Notes: generated by a model not told the origin, from the letters alone. A stretch of 64,000 nt of DNA from Megamerina dolium (GCA_963854835.1 OY978526.1:15145277-15209276); one strand, 5' to 3'; positions 50,321 through 63,354 are shown, numbered from the stretch's first letter. Translations and numbers: made by a program.

Positions 50321-53300
50321 TAAATGATTCCGGAAGGGGTAAGCAGCCAGTTCTTTATGAAATAATCTTTTACTGCAAGTATAAAATATAATCAACTGTT
50401 GAAAAAAAATAATCGGTAGTCACGACATTAGTATTTATATACCAGCTTCTAAAGGATTTCTATTCGAATATAATTTAAATTTTTTTTTTTTTTTTTTTTT
50501 TTAATGAATAATGGGCCCTACTACCAAACATACAGATATTGCAGGTAAAAGAAATAGGGAAATTTATTCAACATTCTGCATATGGGTGTAGATGCAGGTG
50601 CTGTGTTACTATGATTATTGCTTGAAAAGATGTAAAATTTTCGAAATTTCTGACGGTATATTTTTGCATAATTATAAAACTATTTTGTAAAGTTTCAATA
50701 TATAAATTTCACAAGAAAATTGAATAATTTCTTTTCTTACTTTTTAAATTATTTTGCATTTCCATTATTGAATTTTCGCAAAGAAAGCAAAAAAAAAATC
50801 TCATCTACTCTACATTTCCATAGAAAAATAAAATATAAAGCAAATAGTGTTGATATTTGTTGTTGTTGGTTCAATAAAAATTTTCCAGTTGAATGGTTGA
50901 ATTTTTGCATATACTCAGTCACACACACGCACCCACATACACACACACACTAATGCTTTCTCTGATGTTCACCACTACAAATAGCATTAAGCATTTTTTT
51001 GTTCGACCATTTTTCCATAGCTTCTATCATTGGTTCACTGGCCATGGTTGGTTGTTTGATTGGTAATGCAATTGTATTTTTGCCCTGAGTGCAATGTAGC
51101 ACGCATCAATGCATTATTCACAATGAAATGTATTTGCAACATGAGTAAAGTAAACGTGATGAAGAAAAAATAGAATAACAGAATGAAAAACTGTTTATAA
51201 TTGTTGTATGTATTTTTTCTGTTTTTTTTTCATCCAGTTTTTTATCTAGATTTTTTTTTTTGCATCTTCATTTATTAAAACCACGTCATTTACCATATAA
51301 TCGTCCTTGCAAATCATTTAAATTGATTTGCATGTATATTCCATTGTTTGTCTTCTCAATCATTAATTTTTGTTATGCAAAAGAGTAAAAAAAAAAAATA
51401 ACAATTTTTAATTTGAATTATACAAATACTAGTAGAGCAATTGTAATTAAAATAATGATGCGACCAACAAAAATAACAAATAAAATATTAAACCCATTTG
51501 GGTTACGGACATTCACGCACATCTGATTAAATACTTATGTACAAATATATCAATGTCAATTGATTTTTGTTGTTAATAAAATTGGATTTTATTCAATCAG
51601 CTGTGACAAAGTTTTGGAAAAAAAATCTGATACTGAATGTTGATGTTGCATAGTTCGGAACAAAGTGTATTTAATTAAGTGACATGATGGATGCATGCAT
51701 GGAAGTCTTGTTGGTATAAAATTTCATTTTAAAAATATTTTAGTATAAATAAAAAAAATGTTTTGAATTAAAAAAAAACCTTACTGAGAAAACTTAGTAT
51801 ATTCAGTAATATAATTTTGTATGGGAGGTAGGCATGGTTTTCATCCTATTATGTCAACTACTTTCAAGAGAAGGGGAGATGAGTTGTATATCAAAAATTT
51901 GGAAATAGGAATATTAAATAATTTCTAATGTGTATTATATCTTCTTGTTTTTGGCATTCTTTAATTTTTGTTTGTTTTTTAATCTGTCCCACTTTTAAAC
52001 GACATTCATTTGTAATATTTTTACGCAAAATTATTCACAATTTGCAACATATTGTACGCATATTTAACTATCGTTCATATGCAACATATTTAAACAATCA
52101 GCAGCCATTGAGCAAAATACGAAAATTTGTAGTGACATCAACAACAACTGACTGACAAATTTTGAATGTTGCCAACCAACGGCCTTCACAAAATTTCAAC
52201 ATTTGGCAACATTTAAGTATTCACATTTCATAGAGAAAAGAAATCAAAAATAAAACAACAACAACAACAACAGATATGAACACTAAGAAGCAGCAAATAC
52301 TTAAGTAAGTTGGGAAAAGAAAAAAATTGGAAAAGTAAAAGAAGTTCTCCTCTTCATCATGGTGTAATCACAGCTTAAACATATACGTATTTCTATGGAT
52401 TTCTGTGCACATCTATATGCATAGACGTTGGTGTATTTGTTTGTTTGTAGCAAAATTGTCGCCAAGTTGTATGTTTTGGATTTGCTCAAAGATGAACTTT
52501 ATTTGTGCTAATGTACATAATGCAGCAGAAAGAACAACAACACTACCACAATAACAACAAGCAACAGCAGTAGTAATGGCGACACTGAGATGCAGTCTTG
52601 CTTCTTATTCTTCTTCTTCTTTTAGTATTTTTTCTTATTCTTTTTCCATTTATGTATTATTTATTTTCACAACTTTACTTGTAATGGTAGTTAACTCATA
52701 TACTTGTACACACACATACACACATGTATGTGTATACACTTATGTAGCAAATCATTATGTGCCGGAAGCTGGATTGTCACAATTGCACATATTAGTGGCT
52801 AAGAGTAGTAGCAGCAGCAGCAGCTATGATGCGTATAGATATGAGTATATACTCATATGTATATATGCATTTGTGATTGAGTGTTTATGCATTTTCTACG
52901 CTTTGTTGTGCTAATTTTTTTTTTTTGCACTCTTTCTATCCTGTTCGTATTATTTCATTTTTATTTTCATTGTATGTACTACATGTGTGTGTGTGTGTGT
53001 TTGTTCTTCTCTTTTGCCTTTTCGCATAAAATATACTTTCTTATACTGTCGACTAAAGCTGATGCCGATGCCGATGCTGCTGCTGCTGCTACTGCTTGAA
53101 CTGCTACTTCAGCTGTTACTCTACGCTAAGAGTATATGAATGTATGTAGTCTCTCCATCTAAGATGCTTTAACTTGCATTTGGCTTAAGCCCTTATACTA
53201 TGTGAACAACAACAACAACAGCAACAACAATATCAAGTCATTCATGCGAAAAGAGCTTTTATGCTTGTGCTGTACTTAATAGCTGTTATTTAGTGCAATT

Positions 53301-54059
53301 CACAATAAAATTGCTACTGCCATAATAGAATTTTGGTATTAAAGGATTTACGCTTCAATCGTTCAACTGGTCGATATCATCTCCGATTATGTATAACTAT
53401 GTACGACAGTATACCATATGTGTACAGGATAGCTCTGATAATAAACATAAGGCGAATTTTAGTGGTGGGCAAGGAAAAAAAAATACAAAATAATTGTGGT
53501 ATATGTGTGCGTGTACATGTGATACTAAAAAGGTTGAAAAAGAGGTAATATTTATTTAAACCCTTTGAAGAAGAAAATATAATACGACTTAAGTATAAGG
53601 TGGATGTACAACCCCTGTAAAACTAGTAAGAAATTTGTATGAGTACACACAACTTTATGCTAGAATGAATTACAGCCGAAGAAACACTACGTACGATGAC
53701 CGATGGACCAGTGTAGCTACATTCTTTCAATTTAAGCTCACTGAATCCGAATCTATTACGCTTAGGTTAATTTCTAACCTCAAAAAAACAAGCAATAATA
53801 GTCGTAAAAGCCATGTTTTCGAGTTTAGAGCAAAACCTGAAATTGATAATGGAAATTTGTGAAAGGATTCTTATTTAGCGATCAGAAATCCATGAAATGT
53901 GACTTCTATGATTCGTTTAAAATCCCACATTTTGTGCAGGACAGTGTTAACTGTGAGTTGTTTGATAAATCTTATCACACTGATGGTCTTACATAAATCG
54001 AATATCTTGAGGGCTAGTATATCGAGATAACTGCTATCTATTTTAAGAAAAAGGTACTT
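50321..54059. other. Non-coding DNA, presumed intron, with simple repeats
   Basis: Holds a T tract at 50480-50502, a CA-rich run near 50920-50950, (CAA)n near 52256-52271, (AGC)n at about 52809-52824, (TG)n near 52985-53000 and a GCTGAT/GCTGCT run near 53060-53093. The plus-strand frame at 53635-53862 is less AT-driven than most but shows no recognised domain. Confidence 0.45.
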
Positions 54060-54283
54060 AGTAACCTGTTGTTGTTGAGCAATCAGCAATCCTTCCGACA
54101 GCAAAAACATGTTACGAAAAATATTCTGAGAAAAGTGAAAGAAAAGTGGTGTCACAAGAGTTTCATCATTTGGAATCATCTCAAATAAATAAATCGCATC
54201 CAATAATGTCCAAACTCAATATACATAAAAAGAGTAGAGGAATTGCTGGGCCAAAAGGCTTTATGTAGCCAATAATTGCTACA
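54060..54283 (+). mobile_element. Old SINE copy, 3' part only
   Basis: Recognisable order of SINE body blocks: gagcaatcagcaatccttcc, gtggtgtcacaag, atttggaatca, aataatgtccaaa and a ggaattgctgggcc variant of the 3' motif, ending ggctttatgtag. The tRNA-like head is missing. Heavily diverged, the oldest of the set together with 42196. Confidence 0.65.
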
Positions 54284-55064
54284 TATATATAAAAAATCCT
54301 GTACATGCTTTGGTAAAAAATTGAAACTTATTATTTTTAATTAAATAAGTAAATATATATGAATATAAAATTTACACAATACATCTTTTAGGTCACGTTG
54401 CTCATATAACCTACAAAAATATATGTATGTGAAAAATATAAAATGTTTCATTAAATTACGTATATATATATTAATTTCAATGCTAATGAATCTTGATACA
54501 ATATTACATGAGTATTCACACACACATATGGAAGCAGCCAATTGGCACTATTGCAACAATTTCATCATTTCCGGCAACTGTTGGCACAGTAATGCAGTAA
54601 TATAGGCGCCAAAACATTTATATGCACTTTATAGCATCCAAGCAATAAGTAAATATGTTTAGAATGCAAACACGAAAATACAAAGCATTAGCAATAGTAA
54701 ATTGAATACTAAATATTATATGTTATTTCGCTAAAGCTGATGAAAAGATGTGAGAGCAGGTACAATATTTAAAATTAATTGCATATTTTTGACAATAATA
54801 AAATACATTCTCATTCTAGACAAAATAAATCTCTATTATTATTTTATTTTAGAGTACACTTATCTAATTCATATAAGTACAAATTCCGATAAAAATATCA
54901 TTTTTATTTACTCGCAAATGCATGCACGTATAATAGACTATACCTATTGCAACTTGAAAATATCATAGTTCATGATATTCGTTTTTAATTTTATTGACCA
55001 ATATAATTTACTTTCACACATATTATTCACACAAATTCATTTACACAAAAATACACACACACAG
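54284..55064. other. Non-coding AT-rich DNA
   Basis: Nothing recognisable apart from short TA and CA repeats. Confidence 0.5.
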
Positions 55065-55158
55065 TAAGTATCCACCCAATTGGAAATTTCCTTCTGATGG
55101 TAGTTTCACAAACAACATGACCTTAACCAACATGACTACTGGCTACTGGTCATCTGAA
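55065..55158 (+). CDS. Candidate short exon, unrecognised product
   Basis: A CA-rich stretch ending in acag precedes the segment and a consensus donor, gaa then gtaagt, follows. Between them one frame reads KYPPNWKFPSDGSFTNNMTL, then TNMTTGYWSSE, with balanced composition and N-glycosylation sequons (NMT twice), unlike the AT-driven frames around it. If spliced to the acceptor ttcttttag at 55271, the frame continues RCMKSSGETASMKIY and stops at 55319. It runs opposite to the Beat-like gene. I do not recognise the product, the 5' acceptor is weak and no promoter or other exon is seen. It could be chance. Confidence 0.2.
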
Positions 55159-55966
55159 GTAAGTGTTGGTGTAAATATTAGGTATCTTTCAGAATAAACT
55201 CGTAGGGATTGAGGGGAAAATGGCAAACGCTTATAGGGGATTTATTTCTTAATTCCAACGCATTCTTTTAGCGATGTATGAAGTCATCAGGAGAAACTGC
55301 AAGCATGAAAATTTACTGACTTCTCATGTTGAGTATCGCCTTAGCAAAATATTGCATAATTCTCTACATAACAATATAACAAATATACCATGCTTAGTGC
55401 CATTGACTTATGACGTAATCATTAAAGATCTTCACATGTCTTTCAAGCTACGTGCAACACATCGCCAGTTAAGTTCCGAGTGGGTTTACATATGTTTATC
55501 AAAGCATATGCTCGAAGAACGTTTGCCTACAACTTTTCTACACTTTATTTCAATTTCTTTTTTTTTTGTTTTTGTTTGTATAACAAACTCACCAATACAT
55601 TTTCGGTGCTTTCTCTCTCTTTTTCCCCTATTTTGCCTTTTATGAGTGTATATGAGTGTATATGCATTTGGCAATATGCCAAGCCTCAAAAGTCTTTCAT
55701 AAAAACAAACATACATATGCACTAATACAGTCATAGGCAAACTCCTAACATATGACCTATAGCAACTCTCTTCAATAACACCATCAGCAATTGAAGCAGC
55801 AGCAGCATTAGTAATAGTAGTAGTAGTATATAAGAGTAGTGGTAGTAGTAATGCGTAGCATAAGCAGCTGTGGACTTAACTTTTTGGGTGCAACCATTTG
55901 GAAAATAAAACAATTATACTGCAAACTGAATTTTAAGTAATTTAATTTATTTTAATATATAAAAAA
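55159..55966. other. Mostly non-coding DNA
   Basis: The plus-strand frame from 55274 to about 55540 has moderately balanced composition, then becomes a T-rich hydrophobic run. No domain was recognised. (AGC)n and (TAG)n runs lie near 55795-55850. Confidence 0.4.
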
Positions 55967-57941
55967 TCTCCTTACAGTCGGCTGGGGCCGACCAAATTAT
56001 ACCCTGCATATGTAGACATATATATAAAAAGTTTGCTCGTATATCCATCCTTTTCTTCCACTACTTTGTATAGGACCTACATTAAGAAGCAGGAGTACCT
56101 CACCAATTTTGGAGGATCAATTCCTGCCTATAATACTAAACTACATAGGTTGCAATGGGTTGACCTAGGCGTATTAATTAGTAAGTTATGGGTGTTTTAA
56201 TGTTTAAGATAAATCCGAGACTTTATACGGAAGATATATAAAAAGTGGGCGTGACGTATCTCTTTCTGGTATATCTAATTAATTTTTCAATATCAATCCA
56301 CACCTTAAATTTGGTTGTCCTACGCCAAATGGTTTGTAAGTTATGGAGCTTAAAAGTTTTAATTTAATTCCCTCGACTTTGTATGGGAGACCTATGAAGG
56401 AGTGGGCGTGGCACACTGATTTTCTGCCAGATTATTTCCGACTACGATATTAATCTAAGTGTCAATTATGGTTATTTTAGGCAGGAGATTGACGAAGTTA
56501 CAGCTGTTTAAATTTAAAAGAATTTCAGTCATTTTGTATGGGGGCTGCAATGAACAGTGGGCATGGCGCTCCCATTTCCTATGAGCCTAGTTGCTCGTAC
56601 AATACTTATCCATACCTTAAATTCGGTTGTCCTACGCTAAATGGTTTGTAAGTTATGGAGCTTAAAAGTTTTAGTTTAATTACCTCGACTTTGTATGGGA
56701 GACCTATGAAGGAGTGGGCGTGGCACACTGATTTTCTGCCAGATTTTTGCCGACTACGATATTAATCTAAGTGTCAATTATGGTTATTTTAGGCAGGAGA
56801 TTGACGAAGTTACAGCTGTTTAAATTTAAAAGAATTTCAGTCATTTTGTATGGGGGCTGCAATGAACAGTGGGCATGGCGCTCCCATTTCCTATGAGCCT
56901 AGTTGCTCGTACAATACTTATCCATACCTTAAATTCGGTTGTCCTACGCTAAATGGTTTGTAAGTTATGGAGCTTAAAAGTTTTAGTTTAATTACCTCGA
57001 CTTTGTATGGGAGACCTATGAAGGAGTGGGCGTGGCACACTGATTTTCTGCCAGATTTTTGCCGACTATGATATTAATTTAAGTGTCAATTATGGTTATT
57101 CTAGACAGAAGATTGCCGAAGTTACAGCTGTTTCAATTTAAAATTTGTATGGGGGCTACGATAAATAGTGGGCGTGGTGCGCCCATTTTCTGTGAGCCTA
57201 GTTGCTCGTATAATACTAATTCACACCTTAAATCTCGTTATTCTACGCTGAATAGTTTGCAAGTTATAACCGGTAACATTTTTTTTATTTTCCGCAACTT
57301 TGTATGGGAGACCCAAAAAGCAGTGGGCGTGGCACACTGATTTTCTGCCTTATTATTTCCGACTACCATGTTAATCTCAGTGTTAATTATGGTTATTCTG
57401 GACAGAAGATTTTAGAAGTTACAGCTGTTTCAATTTAAAAGTAGTACAGACACTTTGTATGAGAGCTACGCTAAAAAGTAGGCGTGGCTCAACCACTTTT
57501 GGCGAGGTTATATAGTAGTATAATATAAGTCTATGTGCCAAATATTGTTGTTCCAAGTTGTATATTATGTGAGTTATAGCAAGTTAAAGATTTTGAAAAT
57601 TTCGAGGTTAGTCGCTTTGAATGCTTGGTGTGGGCGTGGTTATTGACCGATCATGCCCAATATTAATCCCCTCCGTACTCTTGGATCATAGATTACTTGT
57701 GCCAAATTTCATCGAAATAGCTCAATATTTACTCAAGTTATCGTGCGAACCAGCCAGGTGACAGACAGACGTACGGACGGACGGACGGACGGACGGACGG
57801 ACATCGTTAAATCGAAAATTTAATCGACGCTGATCACGAATATATATCTATGTCTATATCTCCGGAGATTCCTTCAAGTGGACACAAACATCTGACCGAA
57901 ATGAATATACCATGCATATTGCATTATGCAGGGTATAAAAA
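55967..57941 (-). mobile_element. DINE-1/HINE-like element, copy 3, longest
   Basis: At 1.98 kb it is the longest copy. Same terminal hairpin (55978-55993) and other end (atgcagggtataaaaa at about 57927-57941). It starts almost identically to copy 1 for several hundred bases. An internal segment is tandemly repeated with a 312-bp period: ctcgactttgtatgggagac occurs at 56372, 56684 and 56996. The (GGAC)n core is at about 57761-57803. All three copies face the same way. No coding capacity. Confidence 0.75.
56372..57010. repeat. 312-bp internal tandem repeat of HINE copy 3
   Basis: Landmarks ctcgactttgtatgggagac, gcaggagattgacgaagtta and gtgggcatggcgctcccatt recur exactly 312 bp apart. Units are nearly identical, which implies a recent expansion in this copy. 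Copies 1 and 2 do not have it in this form. Confidence 0.9.
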
Positions 57942-58796
57942 GAATATGGGTATTATATATGCAATTTTGTTTAAATCAACAAATGTTAATTTTCACAAAA
58001 ATTCTTCAAATATTTCCATTTAATAATATTTTCTTAAGTTTTCCTTTTGTGTTCATATATATCCATTCTTCATTCTTCATTACGATAAGACAGAAATATT
58101 CGTAAATAAATGTGGTTTATGGTGTGTGGTTTCACTCTCAATAAGTTAAATACAAGTATACTTACTATCTAAGTAAAGATGCATACCTATGGTATATTTA
58201 ATGGAAAAATTTAAATATATGTAATACACATACACATACATTTTTATGGAGTATTTTTACTTTAACCCTTTGAGACTGAAACAGCATTCCTAGAGACCTC
58301 CTTCTAGAGACCTCCTTCCTCTTCAAAGTAAAGATGACAAATCGTCTCTTCGGTTAAGCCTGATGATATCTAATGGTGTGATGACCTGATAAGTTAAGTA
58401 GCCTGTTAGTGATCTTTAATCACATTTCTTTAAAAGTGTAAAGCTGGAACTTGGGTTTAGCCTTGTGCAGGGCCTTTCTTGACTTGCTTGACTTTAGGAA
58501 CTTACTTAGTCAGCATATAGACTGCCATGACATCCCAAAGCATGGTTCGCTTGTAGTTAGTTTCGCATGCAAACTTATTGAAAAAATATAATACAATAGC
58601 CATGCAAAATTTCTCAAAAATATCTCTCATTAGAAGTGAATACTTTCGTGAGACTTTCAAGGGCATGTAATGAGTCATCAATGGGAACTTTTGACACAAG
58701 AAACGATTTTAAACTTCAAAATGTTGACATTTACTGATACTGGTATTTTGCTGCTGACCGTAAATAATAAAAGTCAGTAGTTTGTAAGTTAAAAAA
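57942..58796. other. Non-coding DNA
   Basis: Mostly AT-rich. The part at 58280-58740 is less AT-rich and has a 14-bp direct duplication (tagagacctccttc) near 58291. It may be an old insertion, but no family was recognised. Confidence 0.45.
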
Positions 58797-59153
58797 ATAA
58801 ATATGTGGCACTTAAAGCCCCAAAGGGCTCATTGGCCGAGCTTCTCTTCTATTACTGTTGTGCGTCTTAAATTTTGGACAGTATTAGAATGGACCTACTT
58901 ATTTTAGCCGGTTCCGAGCGGCAGAACACTTGTGACATCACTTTTTCTGAGCTTTGTCACAGAGTTCTTTTTAGAAGCTTTTTCATGGCAAGTTGTTACT
59001 GTCAGAAGAATTGCCAATTGCTTGCCGACAGGTGGGTACCATTCGAAAGAAAAATCTTTTCGATATAAAATTTGTTATGCATCAGCCGGGTATTGAACCA
59101 CGACCTACAAATCAGAAGGCGAACACACTAACCACTGAGCTACGGCACCCACA
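58797..59153 (-). mobile_element. tRNA-derived SINE, full length, minus strand
   Basis: The only full inverted copy. Read on the minus strand it starts gtgccgtagctcagtggtta (A box), has ggttcaatacc (B box) and the usual body, and ends at the ggcacttaaagcc complement followed by an A/T tail. The 7-bp tgtaagt at 58783-58789 and 59154-59160 is a likely target-site duplication. The head is well preserved. Confidence 0.88.
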
Positions 59154-59384
59154 TGTAAGTAAGTTGGAGTCGATAAATTCATAAATTCAATATATTGCCC
59201 TCGGGAAAAAATTCGCTGTGTAGCTAATTTTGCTAATTTTGCTAATTTTGCTAATTAGGTTTCATTGACATCAAGTTTATACATAGTTTAACACATTTTT
59301 GATATGACATGTTCCAGATTTAATGGCATTGTATAAAGAGAATTATAATGTTTCCGAGAAAATTCTTTAAAACTGCATGGCTTT

Positions 59385-59525
59385 TCTTTCTAACTGTACC
59401 CACCTGCCGGCAAGATTTTTTTTATTTTTCTGCACAACCGTATTGGAAGAGAAGCTCGGTGGTATCACAATGGACCTTTCTGGCCTAAGTGTGTTCTCTC
59501 AGAGAGAGCACCTAACCTAACCTAA
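59385..59525 (+). mobile_element. Chimeric retroposon tail
   Basis: Starts with SINE body (ctaactgtacccacctgccg), jumps after gcaag to a T-rich spacer, then has ggaagagaagctcgg, the shared SINE/LINE 3' motif. It ends in a near-perfect hairpin (gtgttctctcagagagagcac) and (CCTAA)n. It looks like the 3' end of a related retroposon with a different tail. No protein. Confidence 0.55.
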
Positions 59526-61630
59526 ACTATGGTTCCTTGAAGCATAATTTACTAGAGCTTGTAGATATTTTATTCTATTATCTCAGAATATCACGATTTA
59601 TTTAAAATAATCTTGGTATAAAGGTAAATGTGTACCAATAATAACCGTACAACTTTCTTGGCTGAGGAAAAGCTAAAGGTAAATAACTATATGTACCATC
59701 CGACAGTCAAAGGTTTAATATCGTAGCTCAAAAATAACATATTTCATTATTTAATATTCTTTATTTCTAGTAATATTTCTTAGCATATATATATATACAT
59801 ATCTACTATTAGATCTATTCAAAATTTCCAAACAAATTATTTTAAAAATATTTCTTCGCCTTAGATTAAAGTAAATAGTTTCTGATGACAAAGACTAATT
59901 TTTTAAATTTATTTCAAATTTATAAAGCGTTCACATGATGAAATTTCTCAAGTTTTATATAGGACTAGTGAGAAAGAGGTTAGAAATTAATCTATAGTAA
60001 TGCAATTTATGTTCTTAAATGTTGTAATGCTTGTTATGTTCAACAAGCTCTCAGCAAAAATTTAACCCTATGGGGTTCAATCAGGCCTGGGCATAACTTT
60101 TGCATATAAGCGTATGTAAGACTTTTTTTTTTGTTTTGCATGTTAGACACAAATCCGTCTATGATTTCCTAAAAGCGACTACGGCGAACACAATGCGACC
60201 ACTTATGTGTTTGTATTCAATTTTATTCGTGTTTACAAACTTAAGGGTTCAAACAGGCCAAGCATGTCTGTGCAAAGCCGCTCAACTATGAGAAAGTAAA
60301 TCTGCCGCCATTGACGACATTTGGAATATTTTCATGAGCAATTTGGAGCATCTATAACAATTGAGGAGCTATTGTTCCCATACCCGCTTACCATATCTAA
60401 CCTTTATTTTGTTAGCTATAATAAATAAAATAGGGTATATTGTTACCTACAAAATATAGAAATCTATTTGTAGTGTTCATCTTGTCTTTTTTTCAGTATT
60501 AAACATATTTGTATATTGTTTTAAGACACCTGCCTATGTATTACCATACAAACCCCATAAAGCATTGCACATATCACAAAATCCCTGACAAATTTCAAAC
60601 ATTTTCTACAACTCTAATATTCATATTCTTATGGTAATTGCTTGTTATCAAGAACAATATTGTATCTGAAACTAATAAAAATGAAATATTATATCTATTT
60701 CGAACAATTACTCATATTGGTTTTCAAAGGTTTAAAATTGTCGATATGAGTAATTCAAAAATATTCCAATATACCTCTACTATTTTTCATTAAATGTAAA
60801 AAAAAATATTTGTTAACATACTCTTATACTCGTATATATGTACGTAATCTACAATGATATAGATATATTAAATGAATTTTTATAATATTTCTAAGATATA
60901 TCTCTTTAAACATTTCCATTTGCAAAAATTTGTTTAAATAATGAAAATATAAATTGAAAAATTCCAATGATTTACCAGCAAGCATACAATGAATTTAATG
61001 CACCCCCACCTTGATTTGGATTTTCGATATGATGAGAAATACAGTAATCTAGTAAAACTTAAAAACTCAACCAACTTCTATGAAGAGCTTCAACAACTCT
61101 TCAATGTTGCCTGTAATATTAGTTTCATTTCTATATTCATTTTGATAATATTCTTGCTGCTTCTTGTGCTGCTATTGATGATGGTGTTGCATGGCATACA
61201 AATACCACATCAAATAAATTGAAAGCATATAATTTAATTTTTTTTTTTTGTAATACCAACAACAGCAACAACAACAACGACAAATGGCAACGACAGCAGC
61301 AACTAACCTCATTTACCGACAACAATATATTTTGTCAATACCAATGAAGTATGTACGAGTAGGTAGGTAACTACATTCTAGCAAGCAAGCAATAGCGAAA
61401 CAAAACCGATAAAGATTACAGACAGACTATAGACTGCCAAAAACAATACAAGCAATAGAATTTCAACAGCATTAAGAATAGCAAAAACTGGTGAAAATCA
61501 TGTTAACAATAAAATCAAAGTCAAAGCAAAATGTGTTAGTGGTACTGAAGCAAGTCACACACAAAAAAAAGACAATAAATAATAAATAAATAAATGAGCA
61601 CAGAAATAGAATACGAAAACCAATAAAGCA

Positions 61631-61661
<31 letters not shown>

Positions 61662-63069
61662 GGGAATACGAAGAACAAATTCGTAAAATACTATATATAC
61701 ACTCGTAAATAAAATGAATTCAACTCGTTTATAACAACAACAACAGCAACGACCAGAAAAGTGAAAGGTGTAGTCTGTACTATGCATAGTTCCTGCACAA
61801 GTAGCAGTTACGACATATTACCTATCGTATTAAAGAAACAAGACCGATAGTATGGTATGTGTGTTTGTATGTGTATATGAAGACACAGTCGCAGCTTCGA
61901 ACACAGACAAAACAATTTTCAATGATTTATTCACGCGGTTTGTAATAAAATAATCGTACAATGGAGAAAAATAAAAATGAAAATTGACAAGAATTTAGTG
62001 GTTGCAACTATACGTTTCACGTTTCATAAAAGGAGTGTTTAAATTGAATCACAATATTCTTATGAAAATTTAATTTAAATTCAAATACATTGTGGCTGCT
62101 GGTGGTGGTGGTGGTGGTGGTGATGGTGTAATCACTCCACCAAAGCCATATTAATCAAATTATTATTTTGAATGCCATCGAAAGGATTAAAGAACGTATC
62201 TTTTGAATGTTATATAATGAAAATTGATAAATACATTGTAGATAGATATTAAATAGGCATTATATACTAAAGCAATGGCCCCCACTCTTCCATAAACATT
62301 TTGTGCCATTTTGTGTAAATTCCTTTTTGTAAAATGACTATAGGCTGTTTGTTTGTGAGTGAAGAAAATAACTAGTAGTAGCACAAAATAATTACATTAA
62401 TTTATTATTTTCACGAGAACACAATTTCTTCCGAAAGCACCCAAACAATTGCTTCATGCCTCATTCTTCTTCTGTGCCATTATACTTATATGTATAAGCG
62501 GCAAAATTACTTGAATTGTTGTCATCATGCAGGGGAAATGTTTTCAAAAACAGCAAAAAGTGTTAAAAAGTGTTCAATGGCTCGTAAATAACAACCATAA
62601 AATAAACATAGCAAATTGTATTGCTCTTTGGCATTCACAAAGTACTGAGATACAAGATGATATTGCAACACTTTGCTACGCTTCATGTCTATTGGTTGGT
62701 TGCTTAGTATTATTAAATGTCACATTTTTACGTTTTCCAATTTTATGTTGATTAAATATGTTATATGTGTCGGCATATATTTTCGCTGTGTGTGTGTGCG
62801 TACTAGTATAATTTAAATAATTGCAAATTAGTTTTCTTTCATCTTACCGATTAGAATATAAGTATTCTTAAAATATACACATTAATTAACATTACACACC
62901 AAATGAGTTGAAATTATTTTAGGTCCGTCAAAATTTGATGAAAACAAACAACAACAAAAACTATACATTTTTTTGATATTAAAACATCATGTGCGGCTCT
63001 TCTTATATGGCAGTGTTTCCACAACGTTTCTATAATTGAATTTAAGATCTAGTAAAAAGTAAAGTAGTA
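59526..63069. other. Non-coding DNA, presumed intron or intergenic
   Basis: Includes (AAT)n at about 61630-61661 and (GGT)n at about 62099-62121. Open frames at 60193-60291 (a 32-residue peptide with a hydrophobic start), 60989-61222 and 62527-62751 have no recognised domain or convincing splice sites. No upstream Beat-type Ig exon was found on the minus strand. Confidence 0.45.
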
Positions 63070-63354
63070 AATCCATTATTTTTGCATTAAACTGAAAGTT
63101 TTATTTAGCATAGTTAGAATGATCCGTTTTCGCCTTTATCGAAGAAAAACTATAAAATATGGCGTATTTCTCATTACTGGTGTCCATCTTTGACACGTGC
63201 TCAAACAATACTCAGTCAAGCAATCACAAAACTGCCTGAAAAGTTTATTTAGTACGAAATCTTATCTTTCTAACGCCATTTAGCGTAACCCAATCGCACT
63301 TATACAATGCGAGATACAGATTACTAAAGCCATCTATTGGAAAAATAATGGATT
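63070..63354. mobile_element. MITE-like element with short inverted ends
   Basis: aatccattattttt at 63070-63083 is matched by its exact complement, aaaaataatggatt, at 63341-63354. The 285-bp interior is less AT-rich than its surroundings and contains strings such as cgccatttagcg and gccatctattgg, which look like mariner UTR sequence. Target-site duplication is unclear. No coding capacity. Confidence 0.5.

Noticed and set aside
58874..59184. Frames at 58874-59184, and similar ones at 29436-29675, 33470-33715 and 35806-36031
   Set aside because: They are the antisense strand of SINE copies, which explains their similarity to each other. SINEs do not encode protein.
59505..59525. Telomere-like CCTAA repeats
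   Set aside because: Only two to three units at the end of a retroposon tail. Flies do not use short telomerase repeats, so this is a tail repeat.
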